A stretch of DNA of 11,671 nucleotides from an uncultured Ruminococcus sp. (lineage in GTDB: Bacteria > Bacillota > Clostridia > Oscillospirales > Ruminococcaceae): the NCBI GenBank assembly GCA_902783235.1, contig CACZQG010000148.1:1-11671 (forward strand), in the 5' to 3' direction. The notes beneath the pieces were generated by a model, which was given only the letters and a program-made list of their open reading frames with translations, was not told where the DNA came from and ran no database searches. The position numbers and the translations under genes were made by a program. Below are positions 7,501 through 11,671 of this stretch, in pieces. The stretch's first letter is position 1; each line of letters opens with the position of its first letter.

Positions 7501-8267
7501 GAACAAACTGCGAATATGATACTGCCAGGGCATTTGAGCGTGCAGGTGCTGAGCCTCATGTAATGGTAGTAAAGAACCTGAGCGCAACAGACATTGAGGA
7601 TTCGGTAAACGAAGCTGTAAAGCTTATATCCATGTCGCAGATGATAATGATACCCGGTGGTTTCTCAGGTGGCGACGAACCTGATGGCAGCGGCAAGTTC
7701 ATAACAGCATTTTTCAGAAATCCCAAGGTCAAGGATGCTGTACATGAGCTGCTGAAAAAACGTGATGGTCTGATGCTGGGTATATGCAATGGTTTCCAGG
7801 CACTTATAAAGCTGGGTCTTGTTCCCTACGGTGAGATCACCGACATGACAAGCGAATCTCCTACCCTAACCTTCAATACCATTGCAAGACATCAGTCCAT
7901 GATGGTAAATACAAGGATAGCCTCCAACAAGTCCCCATGGCTCATGAGCTCCACCCCCGGAGATATACACACAATAGCTATCTCCCACGGTGAAGGAAGA
8001 TTTGTTGCACCTCAATCACTTATTGTGAAGCTCGCCAATAATGGTCAGATAGCAACACAGTATGTTGATACTCAGGGCAGACCTTCAATGGATATACACT
8101 TCAATCCCAATACCTCTATGGACGCTATAGAAGGCATCACATCACCTGATGGAAGAGTACTGGGCAAGATGGGTCACAGCGAGCGTATAGGCGAGAATGT
8201 ATGCAAAAATGTACCCGGTGTTAAGGATCAGCTTATATTTGAAAATGGCGTAAAATATTTTAAATAA
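4563..8267 (+). CDS. purL: Phosphoribosylformylglycinamidine synthase, long single-chain type
   Basis: Fourth step of de novo purine synthesis: FGAR + ATP + glutamine to FGAM. 1234 residues from the ATG at 4563. Order of domains: PurS-like N-terminus (SVFRIYVEKRPE..., about 1-90); linker; first AIRS-type synthase half with SDHCRHTTF (S222-H224-H227) and the ATP/metal stretch KNETHNHPTEIEPFGGAA (from K316); second half with GGKDSMSG and LSNGGVAEG; then a class-I glutaminase from about residue 973. The glutaminase begins VFIPVFPGTNCEYD and has nucleophile Cys1075 in GICNGFQ and the His1142/Glu1144 pair in SHGEGRF. All activities are thus on one chain, as in the clostridial-type enzyme, so no separate purS or purQ is needed. 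It lies 69 bases after mtaB and ends in its own terminator; no other pur gene is in the window. Regulation may involve the leader fold at 4501-4548 (inference). Confidence 0.97.
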   Translation: MSVFRIYVEKRPEYAVEAASVLSDIRTALRISISGLRILNRYDVDRITEQDFKMSVNTVFSEPPVDVTYDEMPVLINDERVFATEFLPGQFDQRADSGEQCIQILTQKDRCRVKNAKIYIIEGRITDEEFDRIRSYLINPVESREASLEKLKTLDTNYDIPEKVEILENFIRLNDKGLEAFIKEFGLAMDFDDIKFCQSYFRDTEKRDPTITEIRMIDTYWSDHCRHTTFSTNIENVDIAAPYIKDTYDSYLEIRKELGRSDRPVTLMDMATLAAKKLKADGKLQNLDESEEINACSIKIKVDTENGDEDWILMFKNETHNHPTEIEPFGGAATCLGGAIRDPLSGRSYVYQAMRVTGAANPLVPVEDTISGKLPQRKITVGAANGYSSYGNQIGLATGHVSEVYHPGYVAKRLEIGAVVGAAPAENIRREAPVPGDIVVLLGGKTGRDGCGGATGSSKSHTLESLESCGAEVQKGNPPEERKLQRLFRNPEVTRMIKRCNDFGAGGVSVAIGELTDGLIIDLNAVPKKYEGLDGTEIAISESQERMAVVIAKEDSEKFLAEAHKENLEATVVADVTDTNRLQMNWNGVTIVDLSREFLNSNGAVKHTDIKIKTPGSAPACPYSDNAEGWDALMANLNICSQKGLIEKFDSTIGASTVLMPFGGKYQMTPTQAMAAKIPVLHGQTDTCSVMGWGFDPFISEKSPYHGAVTAVVESIAKVVAAGGSHKGCYLTFQEYFERTQNDPERWGKPMAALLGAFKAQLEMGCGAIGGKDSMSGTFENIDVPPTLVSFAINTASAKKVISPEFKSEDSTVIQLRPEYDQNGLPVFESVKNVFTKVEEMISSGRAVSVWTLSNGGVAEGIAKMCFGNKIGFKFSKKLSDQELFMPCYGAFIIELNGEAIEGEEVIGKTIHDYNIFTQNCTLSLESLQKTWEEKLEPVFPCRIKTTGSAVEAYEHNAAKRAFPIIKTAVPKVFIPVFPGTNCEYDTARAFERAGAEPHVMVVKNLSATDIEDSVNEAVKLISMSQMIMIPGGFSGGDEPDGSGKFITAFFRNPKVKDAVHELLKKRDGLMLGICNGFQALIKLGLVPYGEITDMTSESPTLTFNTIARHQSMMVNTRIASNKSPWLMSSTPGDIHTIAISHGEGRFVAPQSLIVKLANNGQIATQYVDTQGRPSMDIHFNPNTSMDAIEGITSPDGRVLGKMGHSERIGENVCKNVPGVKDQLIFENGVKYFK

Positions 8268-8290
8268 TACTGTACAACAATAAAAGCATT

Positions 8291-8336
8291 AGCAATGGTC
8301 GGAACGAAAGTTACATCGTTCCGACCATTGTTATTT
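8291..8336 (+). terminator. Strong hairpin terminator of purL
   Basis: CAATGGTCGGAACG (8293-8306) and CGTTCCGACCATTG (8317-8330) form a perfect 14-bp stem around a 10-nt loop, extendable by two pairs, and are followed by TTATTT. It begins about 25 bases after the purL stop. The T-tract is short and interrupted, but nothing else fits a stem this strong. Confidence 0.8.
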
Positions 8337-8475
8337 GGACGGTAATATCCAATTAAAAGAAATGAAAAGGTCTCTTTTTGAAAAAAGCTCCGCATAAACT
8401 TTTAGTTTCGCTCATATGTTGATCGATATGGCAGTTATGAGCACGAAAAGCAGCTGTAAAGCAGGAAATATAAAT
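8337..8475. other. Non-coding spacer with an imperfect inverted repeat
   Basis: No credible gene in these 139 bases between the purL terminator and the trkA promoter. The one structure I see is at 8406-8447: TTTCG-CTCATA pairs with TATGAG-CA-CGAAA, 11 pairs with a 2-nt bulge, loop of 19 nt. It ends about 29 bases upstream of the trkA -35 box, where an activator or repressor could bind. A remnant or an untranslated RNA is equally possible. Confidence 0.35.
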
Positions 8476-8504
8476 TTGACAATAATATATAATTGTGATA
8501 TAAT
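8476..8504 (+). promoter_or_regulatory. Consensus sigma-A promoter of the trkA-trkH operon
   Basis: Perfect TTGACA (8476-8481), 17-base spacer, perfect TATAAT (8499-8504). This should be an intrinsically strong promoter. Start near 8511, so the untranslated leader is about 188 nt, much longer than translation requires. Confidence 0.85.
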
Positions 8505-8510
8505 ATTAAT

Positions 8511-8698
8511 TTGGAGAATATAAGCAACGCCGCTCAAGTATCATGCGGCAGCTGCAAGGTCGGTTATTTTATATTTAATTAGACCTGCACAAGCATACTG
8601 ACGTACCACCAAAGCATTTACACCTATATAACGTATGATACGTTATGCAGTATTTATGTGGTGTTACCTATAACCAAATAATAATTTAAGGTGATAAT
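8511..8698 (+). promoter_or_regulatory. Long structured 5' leader of trkA-trkH, class unknown
   Basis: Candidate helices in order: P1 GCCGC/GCGGC (8529-8533/8545-8549); P2 TGC-A-AGGTC/GACCTGCA (8553-8561/8582-8589, one bulged A, 20-nt loop); P3 ATACTG/CAGTAT (8595-8600/8648-8653); and P4, a perfect inverted repeat ATAACGTAT-G-ATACGTTAT (8628-8646) inside P3. ACCAC (8605-8609), inside the P3 loop, can pair with GTGGT (8658-8662) outside it as a pseudoknot. CACCT (8621-8625) can pair with the trkA Shine-Dalgarno AGGTG (8689-8693), which suggests control of translation. No T-run supports an attenuator. I looked for ydaO (c-di-AMP) riboswitch blocks such as GGGGUGAAU and AACCCGUCAGCUAACC and did not find them. 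Fold and role are by-eye inference. Confidence 0.45.
8628..8646. repeat. Perfect 19-nt inverted repeat in the trk leader
   Basis: ATAACGTAT, one central G, ATACGTTAT. As RNA it forms an eight-pair hairpin with a TGA loop; as DNA it would suit a dimeric repressor, though its position more than 110 bases past the predicted start site favours the RNA reading. Confidence 0.7.
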
Positions 8699-10057
8699 AT
8701 GAACGTAGTAATAATTGGCAATGGCAAGATGGGCAGTACACTGTCAGAGCTGTTGGTTGAAGAAGGTCATGACATTACTGTGGTGGATAATAAAGCTGCC
8801 GCACTGAAAAAGGTCATTGACAGACAGGATATCATGTGTGTTGAGGGCAATGGTGCCACTGTTTCCATACAGCTGGAGGCAGGTGTGAACAAAGCAGGAC
8901 TTGTTATTGCTGCCACTCCCAGTGACGAGCTTAATATGCTATGCTGTCTTATAGCTAAAAAACTGGGAGCTGAAAGAACTATCTGCCGTGTAAGGACTCC
9001 CGACTACTTCGGTCAGATCAACCTTATAAGAGAGGATCTGGGTCTTTCAATGGTTCTGAATCCTGAGCTATCCTCTGCTGAGGAGATACTCCGTGTTCTG
9101 ATTTTTCCCGCCGCCGCCAAGGTGGAGGTATTCCAGAAAGGAAGACTGGAGCTGGTTGAACACGTTGTGCCTGAGACCGCACCGGTTATCGGTCTCACAC
9201 TTGCGGAAATGTACAAGAAAACAAAAATGCAGTTCCTGATCTGTGCCGTTCAGAGAGATCAGGAGGTATTTATCCCCGATGGACAGTTTGTTCTTCAAAA
9301 GGGAGACAGAATACATATCTGTGCTGCTCATACAGAAATTGAACGCTTTTTCAATACAAACGGTCTGCTAAAAACAAAGACCAAAAGCGTTATGATAGTC
9401 GGCGGCGGACGAATAGCCTACTATCTTACTAACAGTCTGATCAAAATGGGTATGCACGTAAAAATAATAGACAGAGATCCTGACAGATGTGCCCTGCTTG
9501 CAGAGCTGCTTCCAAAGGCTATAATCATAAACGCCGACGGCAGTGACCAGGAAGTACTCCGTGAAGAGGGAATAGATGATGTGGATGCATATGTAGCTCT
9601 TACAGGTATAGATGAAGAAAACATGATAATGTCCCTATATGCCGAACAGCACATCAAAGCAAAGGTCGTCACAAAAGTCAATCGTGAAAGCTATATCGAC
9701 TTAGCAGGACAAATAGGTCTTGAAAGTGTTATTTCCCCAAGACATCTGGCAACAAATTATCTCATGGGATATATACGCTCGCTGAAAAATACCAATGACA
9801 GCAGTATCGAATCCCTTTATAACCTTGTGGGTAATAAGGTTGAAGCGATAGAATTCAAGATCCGTGAGAATCTGGAGGGGCTTGTGGGCACTAAGCTCAG
9901 GGAAATGAAGCTCAAAAAAAATATACTGATCTGTGCAATACTCAGGAACCGTGAAATTATCATTCCCAACGGTAATGATTCCATCGAGCTGGGTGACTCA
10001 GTAATTATTGTCACAAAGGATCACAGATTCACAGCTATCAAGGATATTCTGAGATAA
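8699..10057 (+). CDS. trkA: Trk K+ uptake system regulatory subunit TrkA
   Basis: Cytosolic nucleotide-binding RCK protein that gates the TrkH channel, opening or closing with NAD(H) or ATP/ADP state in studied homologues. 452 residues: two RCK_N-RCK_C repeats, the usual full-length TrkA. First Rossmann fold: GNGKMG at 7-12 with Asp30 closing strand 2 (TVVDNK), followed by a TrkA_C region to about 220 (PVIGLTLAEMYKKT...FVLQKGDRIHI). Second fold: GGGRIA at 235-240 with Asp258 (KIIDRD), then TrkA_C to the end (EGLVGTKLREMKLKKN...). The third Gly of the second loop is Ala240, so nucleotide binding there may differ; this varies in the family. ATG at 8699 has AAGGTG (8688-8693) upstream. trkH starts 13 bases after the stop, so both share the 8476-8504 promoter. 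Confidence 0.95.
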   Translation: MNVVIIGNGKMGSTLSELLVEEGHDITVVDNKAAALKKVIDRQDIMCVEGNGATVSIQLEAGVNKAGLVIAATPSDELNMLCCLIAKKLGAERTICRVRTPDYFGQINLIREDLGLSMVLNPELSSAEEILRVLIFPAAAKVEVFQKGRLELVEHVVPETAPVIGLTLAEMYKKTKMQFLICAVQRDQEVFIPDGQFVLQKGDRIHICAAHTEIERFFNTNGLLKTKTKSVMIVGGGRIAYYLTNSLIKMGMHVKIIDRDPDRCALLAELLPKAIIINADGSDQEVLREEGIDDVDAYVALTGIDEENMIMSLYAEQHIKAKVVTKVNRESYIDLAGQIGLESVISPRHLATNYLMGYIRSLKNTNDSSIESLYNLVGNKVEAIEFKIRENLEGLVGTKLREMKLKKNILICAILRNREIIIPNGNDSIELGDSVIIVTKDHRFTAIKDILR

Positions 10058-10070
10058 AGGGAGTAGGAAA

Positions 10071-11516
10071 ATGAATAAAACACTGGTATTTCACTACCTT
10101 TCAAAAATAATGCTTTTCGGTTCTGCTCTTTTTTTGCTTCCGGCTGCGGTAAGCCTGTGGTACAATGAGTATGATACTGCTCTGACATTTGTGATGGTTG
10201 CAGGAGGTATCGCCTTACTTTCACTTCCAATGTCAGTGATAAAACCAAGATCTATGCATATGTATGCCAGGGAAGGACTTGTTATAGCCGCTCTATTGTG
10301 GATAGTTTACCCCATTGCTGGGGCTATGCCTTTCTTTATAAGCGGAGAGATACCTAATTTTTTTGATGCGGTATTTGAAAGCATATCCGGCTTTACCACC
10401 ACCGGTTCTACCATTCTTTCGGACATTGAAGCTCTTTCCAAGGGAATGATCTTCTGGAGAAGCTTTACTCACTGGGTGGGCGGTATGGGTGTACTTGTAC
10501 TGGCTATAGCCATACTCCCCTCATCTAATGGTGCAATGTACCTTATGAAGGCGGAATGTGCCGGTCCTCAGGTTGGAAAAATCGTTCCCAAGGGCAAAAA
10601 CTCTGCTATGTATCTGTATATCATCTATGCTGTTCTTACTGTACTTACTGTGATTTTCCTTATGTTAGGGGATATGCCGTTTTTTGACAGCGTATGTCAT
10701 GCAATGGGTGCGGCAGGTACCGGTGGCTTCGGCATTAAAAATGCAGGTGTAGCATTTTACAATTCCGCATATATCGAAGGCGTTCTGACCGTTTCAATGA
10801 TACTGTTCGGTGTTAATTTCAGTCTTTACTACTTCCTGTTGATAAGAAGATTCAGAGAAGTCCGCAAAAACACCGAAATAAAGGTATATCTTATAATAAT
10901 TGCCGTATCAACATTTTTGATAATGAGCAATATCTATAGTGCAGTAGGCTCTCTTTCCGGAAGCTTCCGTCAGGCTATATTCCAGGTAGCTTCCATTATG
11001 ACCTCTACAGGCTATGCAACTGCCGATTATGAAACATGGCCTATGTTCTCACAGATGATATTGATAATCCTGATGTACATAGGTGCCTGCGCCGGTTCAA
11101 CCGGAGGCGGACTCAAAGTACAGCGTTTGGTCATAATGTTTAAAAGTGCTGTAAAATACATGAAAAAGATCATTCATCCCAAATCAGTAAACATAGTCAA
11201 AACTGATGACAAGACATTAGACATAGATGTGGTACATGGCGTTCAATATTATCTTATCATATATATCCTGTTTTTATTTGTATCATTGATGCTTTTATCT
11301 TTGAACAATCGTGACTTTGGAACTACATTTTCAGCTGTTACCACTTGTATAAACAACATCGGTCCGGGAATCGGAGATGTAGGTCCTATGGATAATTTCG
11401 GATTTTTCTCATCTTTTTCCAAGGTAGTCCTGTCAATTGATATGCTTTTGGGACGACTTGAATGTCTCCCCTTGATAATTCTTGTTTCACCATCGGTTTG
11501 GAGGAAAAAATTCTGA
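10071..11516 (+). CDS. trkH: Trk K+ uptake channel subunit TrkH
   Basis: Membrane K+ channel/transporter subunit partnered with TrkA. 481 residues, normal for TrkH. It has four M1-P-M2 repeats with selectivity-filter loops at SGFTTTGS (106-113), AAGTGGFG (214-221), MTSTGY (310-315) and CINNIGPG (426-433); the filter glycines are Gly112, Gly218, Gly314 and Gly431. GSTGGGLKVQR (342-352) is the conserved segment after the third repeat. The C-terminus LLGRLE...PLIILVSPSVWRKKF is a normal TrkH end, so the gene is complete. GGGAG (10059-10063) lies seven bases before the ATG. The stop overlaps the next start codon by one base (TGATG), so translation of the next gene is probably coupled. Fully hydrophobic segments run throughout; no signal peptide is required. 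Confidence 0.95.
   Translation: MNKTLVFHYLSKIMLFGSALFLLPAAVSLWYNEYDTALTFVMVAGGIALLSLPMSVIKPRSMHMYAREGLVIAALLWIVYPIAGAMPFFISGEIPNFFDAVFESISGFTTTGSTILSDIEALSKGMIFWRSFTHWVGGMGVLVLAIAILPSSNGAMYLMKAECAGPQVGKIVPKGKNSAMYLYIIYAVLTVLTVIFLMLGDMPFFDSVCHAMGAAGTGGFGIKNAGVAFYNSAYIEGVLTVSMILFGVNFSLYYFLLIRRFREVRKNTEIKVYLIIIAVSTFLIMSNIYSAVGSLSGSFRQAIFQVASIMTSTGYATADYETWPMFSQMILIILMYIGACAGSTGGGLKVQRLVIMFKSAVKYMKKIIHPKSVNIVKTDDKTLDIDVVHGVQYYLIIYILFLFVSLMLLSLNNRDFGTTFSAVTTCINNIGPGIGDVGPMDNFGFFSSFSKVVLSIDMLLGRLECLPLIILVSPSVWRKKF
11500..11504 (+). promoter_or_regulatory. Ribosome binding site within trkH for the next gene
   Basis: GGAGG, 11 bases before the ATG at 11516, encoded inside the last codons of trkH. 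Confidence 0.65.
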
Positions 11517-11671
11517 TGGATATTTCATTTGAAAACATATCTGTAATACGCTCAAAACGAAAAACTATTTCAATTCATATAAAGCCCGACGGATCGGTTG
11601 AAATGCGGGGACCTCTCCGCATGAGCCACCGTCAGGCTTTTGATTTTTTAAAAAAAAAAAAAAAATGGATA
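11516..11671 (+). CDS. N-terminus of a YgjP/DUF45-type (M48-like) metallopeptidase, cut by window edge
   Basis: Only 52 codons are visible. The pattern ISVIRSKRKTISIHIKPDGS, then RGPLRMSHRQAFDFL, Lys-rich stretch, WI, matches the N-terminal beta-strand and helix of YgjP-like (DUF45) SprT/M48-related proteins, which run IxRSxRKTxxIxIxxDGxVxVxAP...FLxxKxxWI. The zinc-binding HExxH would lie downstream and cannot be checked. The start ATG overlaps the trkH stop by one base and has GGAGG at 11500-11504, so it is probably the third gene of the trk operon. The run of 16 A (11650-11665) encodes five consecutive Lys and is a likely slippage site. Function of these proteins is poorly known; role with K+ transport is not implied by the sequence. 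Confidence 0.7.
   Translation, partial: MDISFENISVIRSKRKTISIHIKPDGSVEMRGPLRMSHRQAFDFLKKKKKWI
11650..11665. repeat. Homopolymer of 16 A inside a coding region
   Basis: Sixteen A residues in frame as five AAA codons after the A of TTA. Runs of this length are prone to replication, polymerase and ribosome slippage, and also to sequencing error. Confidence 0.9.

Noticed and set aside
8416..8523. Possible 35-residue ORF upstream of trkA
   Set aside because: No ribosome binding site, and it runs straight through the consensus trk promoter.
8511..8698. ydaO (c-di-AMP) riboswitch, T-box or M-box upstream of trkA
   Set aside because: The conserved ydaO blocks, the T-box UGGNACCGCG sequence and the M-box core are not present; GTGGTGTTACC only superficially recalls a T-box.

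Overview
The window reads as a chromosomal segment of a low-to-moderate-GC anaerobic Firmicute (class Clostridia). Ruminococcus or a close Oscillospiraceae relative is my best guess. This rests on the long single-chain PurL with a fused glutaminase, the MtaB type, sigma-A-like promoters (TTGACA-17-TATAAT) and GGAGG-type ribosome binding sites. The species is inference. No phage, transposon, CRISPR, rRNA or tRNA signal was seen, so this is core genome rather than an island.

Left part, minus strand: pgi (glucose-6-phosphate isomerase, C-terminus beyond the left edge) with its own promoter; a secreted peptidase-S11/DacF-like protein; and a 76-residue HPr-like protein with a promoter, a structured leader and a clear intrinsic terminator. 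The S11-like and HPr-like proteins keep their family fold signatures but lack catalytic residues. The S11 protein has lost the Ser nucleophile, the SxN motif and the KTG motif. The HPr has Glu where the phosphorylatable His15 should be, but keeps the regulatory Ser46 block.

Middle, plus strand: mtaB (tRNA t6A37 methylthiotransferase), whose promoter lies back to back with that of the HPr gene, followed by purL (FGAM synthase). A promoter-like sequence lies inside the end of mtaB, and the 69-nt gap before purL can fold as an H-type pseudoknot reaching the purL ribosome binding site. A strong hairpin terminator closes purL.

Right part, plus strand: after about 430 non-coding bases comes a K+ uptake operon, trkA-trkH, overlapping by one base a third gene that starts like a YgjP/DUF45 metallopeptidase and leaves the window. 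The trk operon has an excellent promoter and a leader of about 190 nt with several candidate helices, including a perfect 19-nt inverted repeat. I could not match this leader to the c-di-AMP (ydaO) riboswitch or any other class known for K+ transporters.

The best candidates for something undescribed are the multi-motif-dead S11 protein, the structured trk leader, the His-less HPr and the purL pseudoknot. I see no obvious multi-gene novel system.
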